Assembly: GCF_031143425.1 (NCBI RefSeq)
Contig: NC_090445.1
Coordinates: 1,192,912,691 to 1,192,976,690 of the forward strand
Length of the DNA: 64,000 bases
Direction of reading: 5' to 3'
Origin: Pleurodeles waltl
Lineage: Eukaryota; Chordata; Amphibia; Caudata; Salamandridae
The position numbers and the translations under genes were made by a program. Of this stretch, positions 22,201-33,654 are shown one piece after another (the first letter of the stretch is position 1; every line of letters starts with the position of its first letter). A model generated the notes under the pieces. It was not told where the DNA came from. It saw only the letters and a program-made list of their open reading frames with translations, and searched no databases.

Positions 22201-23683
22201 AGCTCCAGTGTACAATCAGTAGTGGTGCTCCTAGTGGATTTTGGCGTATTTGGTTTGATTGCTTGGTCAAATTTCCTGGGAAGGGAACAATCAAAGACTG
22301 GTTCAGTATCTAACATATCGAACATTATTGGTTCATTATCGACAACAGAGAATGGTTTATCAGTCCAGGGAACAGAAAAAGAATACAGTCAATCAGTGAC
22401 TGGGGGAACATCTGTGTACATTGGGTCCCATAGAGTCTTTTCCTTGTTCAAATCCATGCGCTCCCTTTTCGAAGACATAAGATGCAACATTTCAGTTGGA
22501 AGAGGGTCCCCGCTTCCCTTAACATGCGGACCAATGCTCTCAGTATTAGAGGATTTCTTACTCGAAGAACTGTTCCCGGGCTCACAACGTTCGAAACAAA
22601 TATTTGAACCATTTCACAGAGGATTACGTGCCTCCAGGGATAGCAAACCATTTACCACCTTGTGGCTAGATAACATTAGCTTACCAGTGTCCCAGCACCC
22701 TGCCTTCTCTGTAAGACGTAAGTGAACAATAGAGCCACATTGTCTCACCTGCCGAATACAGTGGGTCACCTTATTTTTTAGTGATAAGCTATCTTCACAA
22801 ATATTAGTGGATAGAGGAGGTACCTTACACAAATAAATTGGATAGCCACTATTGAAAGATTTGGCAGAAGTTTGCATAATGGTAGAGTCCCACTCCATTT
22901 TCACACGTAGGCTGGATGTACTTGCAGCGCAAATGTGATCCTTATGCTTTCAGGAATGAGGGGGCTAACATGTAATACTCTCTCAGCATGGGCAGAGTAT
23001 AGCAGACAAGCTAGAGCATGCCCCATTTCTTATATACCTCAAATTTGAAGAGAGAGCGGTAATGGGGATCGTCTCTTCCTTTTGTAATGGTACGATGTCC
23101 CTCTTCCAGGCAGTGGGTCGAAGGACATTAAGTACCCACATCATTATTTATTTCAGCTCCCTCACTTCTTCTCTTATGTCAGTAATGGAGGAGACCATTT
23201 CCTCCTTAGAGAGCACCACAGTAGGTTGGTGACTAACAGATTGTGGATTAAAAATAAATCCTCTGGGATCAGGTATTGATCAAGAACCTCCAATGACGCA
23301 CAACAATTTACACAAAGGATGTCATGAAGTAATACATTGTGTAGCAAAGCACTCTCTGAAGTTGAGTGTGAAGAACTGCTTCCCATGTCTTTCATAATTG
23401 GGCCTTCATCCTGGACCACCAGGGCCAGCAAGGCATCACCGTTAAGGGCAGTAGGCTCCTTACTATGAAATTTAACCTTGAAAAAGGTAGAGAGGGAACC
23501 ACTTATCGGCCCTTTCCGAGGGCGCTGCTCTTTTTTCTTCAACATGGATTCTACTTCATTATTCAGACTGTCAATTTCATTGGTTACACAATTTGACAAG
23601 TTTTGTGAAGATTGATGAAGCTTAAGGATTTTGGTTTGAGCTGGGTCCACTGCCGGGCTTTCCTTCTCCTTGGGCTTCCCCAT
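22201..23683 (-). pseudogene. CR1/Jockey-like ORF1 remnant
   Basis: The start codon is at 23683 ('MGKPKEKESP'), and the first 169 codons are open. They include a heptad-like stretch ('LSNCVTNEIDSLNNEVESMLKKKEQRPRK', about residues 28-56) that may form a coiled coil next to a basic patch. The rest is split between the frames 22614-22904 and 22448-22651. No PHD finger or esterase motif is visible. It is called ORF1 from its position upstream of the endonuclease and downstream of the leader repeats; ORF1 of such LINEs usually binds the element RNA. Confidence 0.6.
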
Positions 23684-23823
23684 CTCTAACTAGACAACTA
23701 ACAACAACTCACGTGTGCTGTAACAATAATAACTGAGAAACAGGTCCTACCTCAAAATCAAGGAAGCAAGGGACCTGTCTCAGACGGTCTCTGACGGGCC
23801 CGCCCACGTCCCGTGCCGCAGGT

Positions 23824-24090
23824 AAACTGGAGCACTGAAGTAGCATGTCTGGTGCTCAAGGTGCCACCCCATACATCCGTGGGGCAATGCGGCAACTGTG
23901 AGGCGTCCCACTCCGTGAGGAAACTGGAGCGCTGAAGTAGCGCGTCTGGTGCTCAAGGTGCCGCCCCCTACGTCCCTGGGGCAGCGTGGCAACTGTGAGG
24001 CGTTCCACGAAGTGAGGAAACTGGAGCACTGAAGTAGCGCATCTGGTGCTCAAGGGGCCACCCCCTATATCCCCAGGGCAGAAGGGAACT
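23824..24090 (-). repeat. 97-bp tandem repeat, 2.75 units (LINE leader monomers)
   Basis: Units start at 23824, 23921 and 24018 with AAACTGGAGCRCTGAAGTAG, giving exact 97-bp spacing twice. Each holds 'TCTGGTGCTCAAGG' and, in full units, 'GGCAACTGTGAGGCG'. The array lies directly upstream of ORF1 on the minus strand, the position of tandem promoter monomers in some LINEs such as mouse L1. Promoter activity is an inference. Confidence 0.8.
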
Positions 24091-24150
24091 GGTCAGTCTT
24101 GATACTTCCACAAAGCACTGCGCTTACCTTGCAGTGTCTTTTTTGGGTGA

Positions 24151-24654
24151 TAGTCAGATCTGCCTTTTTTTTCTTCTTCTCTGCTTGTTAACCTCATTGG
24201 CTAGCAGTTGATGCTGGACTTGGATCCAACCTATAGGAGAGATGTTCTGAGTTACTTCACTCTGAACAGCGAAGAACCTAACTTTAAACAGAAGTCCAAA
24301 AGTGTCTTTGGCCTACGCAGCCTACTGCACAAACTAACCCAGTGCAGGTTGCAGCCTTACATTGTCACTTTCTCCGAATTAACTTAAAAGAGAGGCCTAA
24401 CACTGATGTATCAAAGGATTAATTCCAAGGCGCTCCTTCTAGTGCCTAATGCGATTTCGGATGACAAACCTATCCCTTGACCAAAAAGTTTATCTTCAAT
24501 ATACCATGTCTGAATGTGTGCTTGGAGAAGGCGCCCTAGTAAATGTACCCAGTTTCTGTCGAAAGATCATTGGTGGTCAAGCTTTCTTAATAGCGATACC
24601 AAGAAAATAGAACAATATCCTATATGAACTTTGAAAATAAAAATCCCTATTAAA
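24151..24654. other. Spacer between two LINEs
   Basis: No frame or repeat recognised. The left part may still be LINE leader sequence. Confidence 0.35.
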
Positions 24655-25806
24655 ATTTAGGGAACTTTTGATGCTGCTCAGCCTCTCGGTGACATTCTGC
24701 ACAGTCTTCCACCACACCCTGATGGAGAGGTTTCACTGGATCAGCATCCGAGACGATAACATCAAATGGATCTCATCCTTCCTCTCTGGAAGAACTGAGT
24801 CCTCCTCACTCCCTTCACATCAGAGCCCAAGAACATAATCTGCGGCGTCTTTCAGGGCTCATCCCTCAGCTTCACCTTTTTCAACACCTAAATTACACCC
24901 CTGGTCAACATCATCACAAACCAAGGGTTGAACATCATCTACGCAGACAACACCCAGCTTATCTGCTGGCTATCCAAGCACCCCTCTACCGCAGAAGCCA
25001 ATTTCCACTGCTGCCTGACCAGCGTTGCTAACTAGATGCAAGACTACTGCCTCAAACTCCTAGCTGACAAAACAGAAGTATTGATCAACAAGCGCACCAC
25101 CTCATAGTGGGATGTCTCCTGGTGGCCTGACGACCAAGGACCTTCCCACAGACCAAGCCTGAAACTTCTGAATCATCCTGGAAAACAAACTCGCCATGAA
25201 GAGCCAGATCAATGCAGTCTCCTCTGCCTGCTTCCACACCCTTTGCATGCCCTGTAGTCTCCACCAGACTGACCATCATTCAAGCTGTCGTAACCAGCCG
25301 CCTGGACTGTTACAACACCCTGTACACCGGAATCACATTGCACTTCACGAAGAGACTTCAAATCATATACAACACAGCAGCTAGACTCCTACCAGACCTC
25401 CCCAGGTGGACCCACATCACCCCCACCTGAGAAAACGCCACTGGCTCCCCACAAACAAAAGATGCCAGTTCAAGATGCTGACGCGTGCCTACAAAGCCTT
25501 TCACAACCAAGTACCAGCATACTTCAGCAGCTGCCTGAGCTTCCACCAACTCTCCAAACCATTGCGCGATACCTCTCGCTCTCCCTCACTCATCTCACGC
25601 ATCCACTGCAGCAACAGTGGCGGTCGTTCCTTCTCCTACCTAACCACAAAAACCTGAAACAGCCTTCCCATCCACCTCAGGACTTCCCCTTCCTCCAGGA
25701 ATTCAGGAGGAGTCTCAATAACTGGCTCTTGGACTGATGCCCCCAATAAGCCTGGATATTGCCATGGGTGACAAGGACCCTCTACAAATCCTGATTGATT
25801 GATTGC
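24655..25806 (+). mobile_element. L2-type LINE, 5'-truncated 3' fragment
   Basis: Plus-strand fragment that starts inside RT and ends with ACAAATCCTGATTGATTGATTG, the same tail as the minus-strand L2 copy at 13735. The coding part shows the L2 order of motifs. No target duplication is obvious, as is common for L2-group insertions. Confidence 0.85.
24664..25737 (+). pseudogene. L2-type ORF2, RT palm to C-terminus
   Basis: Begins with remains of 'FDTVCHHTL' near 24690. It continues 'WISSFLSGRTE', 'ICGVFQGSSLS' (canonical GVPQGS), 'NIIYADNTQLIC' (YADD reads YADN) and 'DYCLKLLADKTEVL'. The tail is spread over the frames 25196-25384, 25406-25657 and 25462-25737 and ends 'EFRRSLNNWLLD' at 25737, the L2-group end. 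Several in-frame stops and shifts are present. The altered palm aspartate and shifts make it inactive. Confidence 0.82.
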
Positions 25807-26831
25807 AAAACACGGCTATATCCCTAAATCACATCTTATAATGTCTATTTGGTGGTAACTTACGGTCAGTAAGCCTAATAGAACCCAAGTGCCAAGAAGC
25901 CCACAGGTGGACGTTGCACTTTTAAAATGTATAAATAATCTATTCAATTTCTTTTCACCAGACTACAGCATGCTACATTTAATAGCAAGCTGTTGGGATA
26001 GGAATGTCCCTTGCATGATGGTGTTTTTTCCTGCACTGAGTGCCTGACTACGAACATCTTGTATCTTGATCTTTGATTTTGGCTTTAGCCTCATGGTAAT
26101 CTAGTGTTGTGTGACTACCTATACCTATCACTTTACAAAAGGGAAATCGTGGACGGTCCTGTGACCTTGAGGGATGCACTCAGTATACCTTCCTTTGAAA
26201 AACAGTGGACTACCACCCCTCTCACAGGTTGAGCATTTAGAGTGGTGGTGGTAGCATATCGTGTATTGTGAACGAGTAGTTGGGATCACACCTTTTTATC
26301 TGTACCACTGGAGTGTAGACCTACAGATCCACTTCTGTAAAGTTCCACTTCTGTGCGCTATCCTAGTGATAACATCCCAAAAGTACATTCTGCATGTGAA
26401 CCTGGGTTGTACATAAATTGTATGCGAGAACCAGTAATGGATGCCTGCTTGTTCCATAATGGATGCTACTTGTTCATTTTCGCAAGGTGTAGGTGAGCTT
26501 TTTTTTCCAGACATAAGCGAATTGCTGACTTTCCTGAAGCTGGAGAGAGGAGACAGTGCTCCCTTTAGAAATTCAGCTGGGCAGTTTTGCTGCGAACCTT
26601 TGCAGACTAAGTCTTTCTGAGCTCTGCCATTTGGTAGATGGTGGAGGTGAAGGGAGGGACTGCAGTCTGTTGTTCAGTGTGTGAAGGGTCCTCTAGGTGA
26701 GGCCATCCTTTTGTCTTTCCTAATCATTGTTCACTATGGCTGTTGCTTGACAAGCGCAGGAAAGCTCCCAATGTTTTGTGTCTCAGTTGTGGGTACTCCA
26801 GGCCGAGGGCTACCCTGCTGTGGGGGCATCA
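25807..26831. other. Spacer, nothing recognised
   Basis: About 1 kb without a family match on either strand. Confidence 0.4.
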
Positions 26832-26839
26832 CACTACAC
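26832..26839. repeat. hAT target duplication, left (CACTACAC)
   Basis: Eight bases, identical to 27057-27064, directly flanking the MITE ends. Confidence 0.9.
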
Positions 26840-27056
26840 CAGTGGTTCCCAACCTGTGGGCTGGGGACCCCTGGGGGTCCGCGAAGCCTCCTCAGGGGGT
26901 CCGCGGCTGCTTAAAACATTTAATAATATTAGGTCCCAGCTATCAGTAATGACTCCTCGGGGGTCCCCGTGTTCCAATAATGATTCAGTGGGGGTCCCCG
27001 GGCTCCAGTATTGATAAAATGGGGGTCCACAGAAGTCAAAAGGTTGGGAACCACTG
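26840..27056. mobile_element. hAT-type MITE, 217 bp
   Basis: Ends are CAGTGGTTCCCAACCT and AGGTTGGGAACCACTG, perfect inverted repeats of 16 bp with the widespread hAT-Charlie-like consensus. The 8-bp target duplication is diagnostic of hAT transposition. The interior repeats GGGGGTCC-type blocks (for example 26870, 26894, 26959, 26990). There is no coding capacity; it would depend on a transposase from elsewhere. Confidence 0.95.
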
Positions 27057-27064
27057 CACTACAC
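27057..27064. repeat. hAT target duplication, right (CACTACAC)
   Basis: Exact copy of 26832-26839. Confidence 0.9.
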
Positions 27065-27964
27065 AAAGGCTGCGTCTGGCGAACAGCCTCTACAAGACAT
27101 CTGAAAAAAACTTGTTTTGAAAATGCAGACACAGAATCCACAACACCCTGCTGCTTTAACCGTATAAAGGTGGGAGCCAGTGATCCACTTGTGGTTCCAG
27201 TTCCAGGTTTTCTTTGCCCAAGTAAGAGAGTGCTCTTTAGAGTGCACAGGAGACTGCTGTGCATCCAGAGCTGGTGCCTACCCGTCAGACAGCTTCCCAG
27301 AGGTGAGGAGACATCACCTGAAGTCGACCTGGAGGGATGAAGCTTCCCGATGCCCTACAGCATCTACAAGAAGATAGAGGGGAGCAATCTGCTTCATCCA
27401 GGGACCAGAGCGCAGTCTCTCACAATGAACAGTCAGCACCCAGTCAACGTTGTGAAGTTGTGCTTCAGCAGACCGTGCTGCTGCATCTTAGTGAGGTTGT
27501 GCCTGAGTGGATTGTGCTGCTTTAATGTCCTGAATTTGTCCCTAGACGTACTGGGCTCCTGTAACATTGTGGGCCCAAACAGATTAGACCTCTGGCACTT
27601 TAAACAGCACCAGAGTGAACTGTGCTGATAACCCAGCTTTCTGAGACATGGCTAGCTCATACTGTCAGAGGAGGAGTGCCCTGAGGCGTACCTGTGACCT
27701 TTGACCTTGTGATCCACCACCTCACCCAAAGCACAGACGTGGACGTGTGACCTGCTGGCTAGCTGTAACGTTTTAATAGCATGCATGCCTGTGCAGACTC
27801 TGAATGTAGTTTTTTTTGCTGATGCCATCCTTAGACTTGATCTGAGTGCTGCAGCATTTTGCAGTCAGTGTGTCTCCTTTCAGAAGAGGAATAGAAAGTC
27901 AAATGCATTATACGGGCCCCTGCCATCGCCAAAGAGCACACTAAACATTGCAGTGATGAGATAA
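27065..27964. other. Spacer, nothing recognised
   Basis: Overlapping short plus frames (27011-27340, 27337-27525) have no family resemblance. I treat them as chance. Confidence 0.4.
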
Positions 27965-27971
27965 GGAACAG
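27965..27971. repeat. Target duplication of 2.3-kb hAT, left (GGAACAG)
   Basis: Seven bases matching 30301-30307. The base before differs in the two flanks, so the original was 7 or 8 bp. Confidence 0.75.
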
Positions 27972-28657
27972 CAGGGATGTGGAATTCCTATCGCCCGACG
28001 CCCGGGACATCTTGTTTGGGGTCAAGGGCAATAAGTTTTTATGTTTACTTTGTCCTTGGGACAAGTAGGCCCAACCCTCTGCAGCACAAACCCTTTGGTT
28101 GCCTGTTTACAGAGAGTGGAACTGTCTGCAGTTGAGGTAATGTGTTTCCAATAGATAATGCTGTTCGAACTTGTATTTATGGTTCATTATTTGAAAGCCT
28201 TCATTATTAGGGTGAGTGCTGTAAAAAAATGTTTTAAGGTCACACTTCACTACTGACGTTGGTTCCAGTACAAAAAAAAAAAACGTGTATACACATGTTT
28301 GAAAAGTTTAGGCTATGAGGCTAAGTATAATGCTCCCAGAATGCTCTCTGATTAGATGCAAATGAAGTGTCATTTAGTAAAATGTTTTGATGCATGCTAG
28401 TATTTCCCAAAAATATTTCTAATGGAAAATCAGTGTAACCATTTTCAACACGATTATGGGAAGCATGAAAATAAACAAACACTGACAAAGCCAACTGATC
28501 TGACATATTTTTATAAGTCTTTTAGTTTCATCAATGCGTGTCTTGTTTTGACATGGCTTTTGTAACACTTTATTGTTGTGGGAGCTACCAGGCCCTCAAC
28601 ATTGTAACAAACACTGGCAAAAAAAAAAAAAAACGTTTTTGAACTCTAAAAGAACAA

Positions 28658-28665
28658 GTTGCCAC
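28658..28665. repeat. hAT MITE target duplication, left (GTTGCCAC)
   Basis: Matches ATTGCCAC at 28801-28808 in 7 of 8 bases. Confidence 0.8.
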
Positions 28666-28800
28666 CAGTGGCATAACAAAGGCCCCGCAGCCGCCCTCCA
28701 GGGGGCCCCTTCAGCACAGCACCTGCCCTGAGTGAGTCTGGATAGGGGGCTCCTCCAAGTTCTTTGCAAAGGGGCACCCTCCAGTTTCGTTACGTCACTG
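28666..28800. mobile_element. hAT-type MITE, 135 bp
   Basis: Ends CAGTGGCATAACAAA and TTTCGTTACGTCACTG form imperfect inverted repeats, flanked by an 8-bp duplication with one mismatch. It is GC-rich and non-coding. It lies inside the 2.3-kb hAT, so it inserted later. Confidence 0.85.
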
Positions 28801-28808
28801 ATTGCCAC
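28801..28808. repeat. hAT MITE target duplication, right (ATTGCCAC)
   Basis: Partner of 28658-28665. Confidence 0.8.
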
Positions 28809-28961
28809 TGTAGTTCCTGACACTGAACAAAACTACTTTGTGTGCCAATATGCTCCTGGTGGAAGAGCAGAATGCAATCACTCACAGTAAAGCCAGCCGA
28901 AAGAGAGAGAAATAGAAGTTTAATAAAAACAAAATGTCTTTGTTAACACCAGACCTAATTA

Positions 28962-29688
28962 GGGGCCAAGACCCACATGTAGGTAGCTTTTTGCATGTCG
29001 TAAACAGCGACTTGCGCTGTGTGCAACGTGCAAAAAGCACATTGCGATGCACAAACCCAGTTTTGCGATTCGGTAACCTGGTTACCGAATCGCAAAACGG
29101 GTTTGCGACTCGCATTTAGGAAGGGGTGTTCCCTTCCTAATTGCAACTTGCAGTGCAATGTAGGATTGTTCTGCGAACGCAGGTGCAAACCAATCGCAGT
29201 TTTTCAAATGGGTGCTAACACTTTCGCAAAAGGGAAGGGGTCTCCATGGGACCCCTTCCCCATTGTGAATGTCACTGTAAACATTTTTTCAGAGCAGGCA
29301 GTGGTCCTAAGGACCAATGCCTGCTCTGAAAAAATGAAACAAAAACGTTTGTTTTTTCGTTTTTGTAATGCATCTCGTTTTCCTTTAAGGAAAACGGGCT
29401 GCATTACAAAAAAAAAAAAAAAACTGTTTTATTGAAAAGCAGTCACAGACATGGTGGTCTGATGTCTCCAGCAGGCCACCATCCCTGTGAGGGCCGCCAT
29501 TCGCAAGGGGGTCGCAAATTGCGACCCACCTCGTGATTATTCATGAGGTGGGCATTTGCGAAGCCCTTGCGAATGTAGGATGGTGTCAGGAACACCATCC
29601 TACATTCGGATTTGCGACTCGCAAATTGCGACTCGCTCTGACTCACAATTTGCGGGTCGCAAATCTGAACCTACCTACATGTGGCCCC
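28962..29688. mobile_element. Harbinger-like MITE, copy 1 (727 bp)
   Basis: Ends GGGGCCAAGACCCACATGTAGG and CCTACATGTGGCCCC are inverted, the left one with a 7-bp insert. The interior is a chain of small palindromes, for example GATTCGGTAACC/GGTTACCGAATC near 29065-29090 and GCATTACAAAAA/TTTTGTAATGC around 29365-29405. The word GCGACTCGCAAATTGCGAC recurs in many forms. It is the same family as copies 30329-31012 and 49690-50127. The superfamily is assigned from the TAA duplication of copy 2; no clear duplication is seen here. Confidence 0.75.
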
Positions 29689-30300
29689 AGATTCTTAAAG
29701 AAAGTCACAAAAGTGCACCCATGGTATATGTCGTACCCCTATAAAATATCTGTGAACTGTATTTTAGCATGGATAAATACGCATGTGTAGATTTGCTCAT
29801 GTGAAAATCTATGGAGCATTTGCAAGTTCATTTTCCCTCCAGCCACTTTCTTCCCAACCCTGGAAGAAGTTCTAATTCTGCCATTGTCAGGAGTAAATGT
29901 CCAACCTTTCTTATTATGGGAAAATATTAGAGAGAAGCTTGTGAAAATCTTTAAAACATGCAGGTTTGTAGGTTTGCAGACTCAAAGGCATTCCAGCCCT
30001 GGAACTATTGCTTACTGCTTCCTCCAGCCCCAGTATGCAGATCTGCAGAAAGGTGGCAAAATAAGGAAATTGCTACAGTAGGGATTGAAACTGCAAGTAT
30101 TCAAGCCCTACTATGGTAGTAGCCCTGGCATAATCAGAGAGGTTATTATCAGAGCTCTTATATAATGAGATTGCTGCCGTAATTTGGCGCCACACTACAT
30201 GGCACCAAAGGGACAAGTAGATTATTTTACAGGACAAGTAGATTTGAGAAGCAACCTGTCCCCTGGACAAGTAGATATTTTAATAAATTCCACACCCCTG

Positions 30301-30307
30301 GGAACAG
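30301..30307. repeat. Target duplication of 2.3-kb hAT, right (GGAACAG)
   Basis: Partner of 27965-27971. Confidence 0.75.
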
Positions 30308-30328
30308 TTGGGGCTAGTAGGTAACTAA

Positions 30329-31012
30329 GGGCCAGATGTAGGAAAGCTTTAGCGACTCGCCGTTTTCCGAGTCTCTAAAGCCCATCTGGTATGTAGAAAT
30401 GCATTTTGCGAGTCGGAACCGACTCACAAAATGCATTTCCGAGTCGCAAATAGGAAGGGGTGTTCCCTTCCTATTTGCGAGTCGCACTGGTATGCAATTC
30501 CAAATGGACTCGCAGTTCCCATCCACTTGAAGTGGATGGTAACCCAGTCGCAAACGGGAAGGGGTCCCTATGGGACCCCTTCTCCTTTGTGTCTGGCCTA
30601 AAAAAACAACAATTCAGAGCAGGCAGTGGTCCAATGGACCACTACCTGCCCTGAAAAATACCGAAACAAAAGGTTTTGGTTTATTTTTCAAAGTGCAGCT
30701 CGTTTTCCTTTAAAGAAAACTGGTTGCACTTTGAAAAAAAAAAAAAAAATGCTTTAGTTAAAAGCAGCCACGGACATGGAGGTCTGCTGTTCCCAGCAGG
30801 CCTCCATGTCCGTGAGTGCCCTGAATCGCTATGGGGTCGCAAATTGCGACCCACCTCATTAATATTAATGAGGTGGGTCTTTGCGACCCCATAGCGACTC
30901 GCAGAAGGTGTCTGAGATACCTTTCTGCATCCCAAATTGCGACTTGCAATTTGCGAGTCGCAGGGACTCGCAAATTGCAAGTCGCAATTTGGGAAGTTGC
31001 TACATCTGACCC
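30329..31012. mobile_element. Harbinger-like MITE, copy 2 (684 bp), TAA duplication
   Basis: Ends GGGCCAGATGTAG and CTACATCTGACCC are inverted with one mismatch and are flanked by TAA on both sides (30326-30328, 31013-31015), the 3-bp duplication typical of PIF/Harbinger. Internal hairpins include GACATGGAGGTCTGC/GCAGGCCTCCATGTC (about 30774-30812) and ACCTCATTAATATTAATGAGGT (30852-30873). There is no transposase, so it is mobilised in trans. Confidence 0.85.
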
Positions 31013-31015
31013 TAA

Positions 31016-33346
31016 GTGCACAAACCCAATAGAAATGGTAATGCTGCACCTCTATCCGATACTTACCCAAGGCAGAACTAAAACCGGTGAGAGTGCTGGC
31101 AGAGTGGAAGGGGGATGACCAGTCCCAATTGGAGTTGCCCATCACTAGATGAGGGTCCATATTTGTGGCCTGTAGAGTCTAGTATTGAGTTTTCAGTGTG
31201 CATTGCAGGATACTTTTTTCGATAAAGGCAGGGACTATTATGGACAATCTGTTATTGCGCTTATGAGTGATTGTTGACTTCTGAGCTTGAGCACCCTAAA
31301 CTACCTGTCTGAGAAGTCTGCTCACCACCTCTATGACTGAGTCAGATGCTGAACGGGTTGTATTTGGACCTGTTTGCAAAGCTACAGTAGGATTGTCCCA
31401 GGGAAATTGGAAGCAAATGACCCAGCCCCCGTTACTGAGGCCCAGTAAGGTCTGTATACTCTCTGGACCATCGATCAGGAGCTAGCAGTGTGGATTTATA
31501 GAAAGATGAAGGTAAAGGTGCAGACTTGTAAGGTAGTTGCATGAGACCTTATTTTAATGTAATCATTTACTCGAGTGAGGGTGTCTGGCAGGCATGAGGT
31601 CGAGTTGTTTTATGTTTTATTTGGGAGAGGTGAAATAACCTGGGTGCTATGAATGTAATTTCAGTCGCATTCAGATCCTACAGTTTGTCCACAAACAGTT
31701 TTTTCACTGTATTAGCTTTTATACAGCAGTCAATTGACAAACTGTACAACATCAAACTGGCAGTATACATTTGATAAGAACTATGGGATTGCAGGACAGA
31801 ACTGGTAGACTATATGATAAAGAGGGAGCAATAGCCAGTTATGAGTCCGTGTTTGAGGAGCAAGAATGTCAGGGTAGGGAATCCGAAGAGGAGGGGCGAG
31901 GTTATGGAGTGTACAAGTTAAGAGACATATTGTTATACACAGATGTTTTGCAGTGGTTTATTACTGTTCTGTCTGAAGCAGTCCTTTATGGATATAGACG
32001 TAGATGATTTTCTATTGAGGCATGCCATAAAAAATTGTCAGGGGTTATTTCTACTAAGACCGACGTTTTAAGTAAGTGGTATATTAAATAGGAGTCTGCA
32101 AGTGGGGTAATGACATACCACATCTTGTTGAAAACAAGGGCTCAATGAGGTTCCATAACTTAAAACTTCCCATGCGTTATCCATTTTTTGCAAACAGAGA
32201 AACTCTTAAACAAGCACATAAAGAACAGAGAATTAACTAAATAAATGTGGTGTAACAGTTGTATTTTCTACAGAGATAAAAATACAGAGCACAATATCCA
32301 TTCTGGAACACACGGATCGAAAGGAGGAGTCGAGACACTAGTCCATCTCTATCAAATGAACCACCAAAGTCAACTGTTGGAAGGAATTGAACAGCTCAAC
32401 CTGCTCATATTTCGAAGGTTGTCTCCCTGCATCCAAAACACAATCGCAAAACAAATATTTACAACAGATTGCACTTGTAATTGGACACAAATAAACCATT
32501 CACCGCCATCAATTCAACTTAAATGTTTGCTGTGTGATTAATGCATGGGCTGAAAAATTCAACCTCTCATTGACTGAACTAATGTTCAGCATATTCTAGG
32601 AAAGAGTCCACAAATGTTCAAGGTCAGTCTCATCTACACAAACCATGTTATATATTGTCCACAGATTGCTATGGTCTCTTGAAAGACTACACCAGGCTGG
32701 TTTGCGAGAGAATAACACAATCTGCAAGTGGCAAGAAAATGGAGACTCACTGGAAGGCATGCCTTTTAAGGAGTCATTCCTTCTTGTGGGTCCGTGAAAA
32801 TTAGTGCTTGCAATAGACATGCTTTTGTTCAAAGGATGTCACTGGTCTTTACCCAGGTAACCCTGCTGACATGTACTGCATCTAGTTAAACAGGCAGCAC
32901 GCTCAGATGTTACAGCTCAGGATGCCCTAAATATGACTAACAATATGTGGCATCTTTTGGTAGATAATTACTTGTGCTTTGTAGTCTCTGAGATCACATG
33001 AGTAACTGGGATGTTCCCTCGAACGCAAAATGCAAGACTGTGTCTTCATAAATTGTGACTTTATAATTCCCCCAGAGTTCCTTCTTTCACAACCCTTTAG
33101 CTCTTGCATATGATGGCTGTCGATATAAATGGATGGGAGGAGAGTCACTTCTTCCACAAAGCAGCTTGGGACACTTAAATGCACCTTTGCTGTTACTTGT
33201 ATGGGCAACCACTTCCACTGTCTCCTTTTCCACCAGACAGATCTCTAATCGCTCTATACTGACTGGACTTTTAACAGGGCAGACATGGTGTTGCAGATTC
33301 AAGTCTGCTGCTTCCTGATGTGTTTCTTGGCTCCACCCGGGTTCTT
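31016..33346. other. Spacer, no recognised gene
   Basis: Short frames such as 31771-32007 and 32245-32541 on plus have no family resemblance or supporting splice context. I see no repeat structure apart from the C-tract at the right end. Confidence 0.4.
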
Positions 33347-33369
33347 CCCCCCCCCCCCCCCCCCCCCCC
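33347..33369. repeat. Poly(C) tract, 23 bp
   Basis: Uninterrupted run of C, long enough that the exact length may be uncertain in the assembly. Confidence 0.9.
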
Positions 33370-33654
33370 TGGGAATTCTGTCCAGGCCCTCTTCTTTACA
33401 ACACAGACCAACAGCAATGTTGGCAAGGAAGCCTCTTCTCTTGGGCTGATCAATGCCTGGCAAACAGGATCTACCATCTTGAATTTCTCAATGAGTGGGA
33501 GGGAGGCGGAACTTACCTCAGACAGTAATTCGGGGACTGCAGCAAAAGTAGGACTTTATTGTGCAGAATTGGAGTCTGCCCATTAGTTGGCTTCATAGTT
33601 AGTCTTGCCTGTTAGCTCCTGTATGTAAAAAAAACAAATAGTTCAGAACTTTTG

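Larger units (their letters stand above)
19200..24150 (-). mobile_element. CR1/Jockey-like LINE, near full length, inactive
   Basis: Minus-strand LINE with, in order, a tandem-repeat 5' leader (23824-24090), ORF1 (about 22200-23683), ORF2 endonuclease (about 20944-22200) and ORF2 RT with C-terminal domain (about 19275-20931). The palm core of the RT is deleted. The 3' end is not sharply defined; AT-rich sequence follows 19275. The clade call is by eye from endonuclease and RT motifs and the C-x-x-x-C...D-H-V-L-F-H-C end, and could be another Jockey-superfamily lineage. Confidence 0.78.
27972..30300. mobile_element. hAT-type element, 2.3 kb, with nested MITEs
   Basis: Ends CAGGGATGTGGAATT (27972-27986) and AATTCCACACCCCTG (30286-30300) are inverted with one mismatch, and GGAACAG flanks both. 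Within it sit a 135-bp hAT MITE (28666-28800) and a 727-bp Harbinger-like MITE (28962-29688); without them it is about 1.46 kb. No transposase frame is visible, so it is a non-autonomous or eroded copy. The right arm repeats GACAAGTAGA three times (30210-30280), and the left arm has GGGACAAGTAGG at about 28059. Confidence 0.75.

Noticed and set aside
23780..24053. Two related minus frames of 65-70 codons
   Set aside because: Their similarity is due to the 97-bp tandem monomers and not to a gene family.
28955..29744. Frames on both strands in the MITEs (for example 29019-29435)
   Set aside because: Palindromic composition gives paired frames on both strands. No transposase motif.
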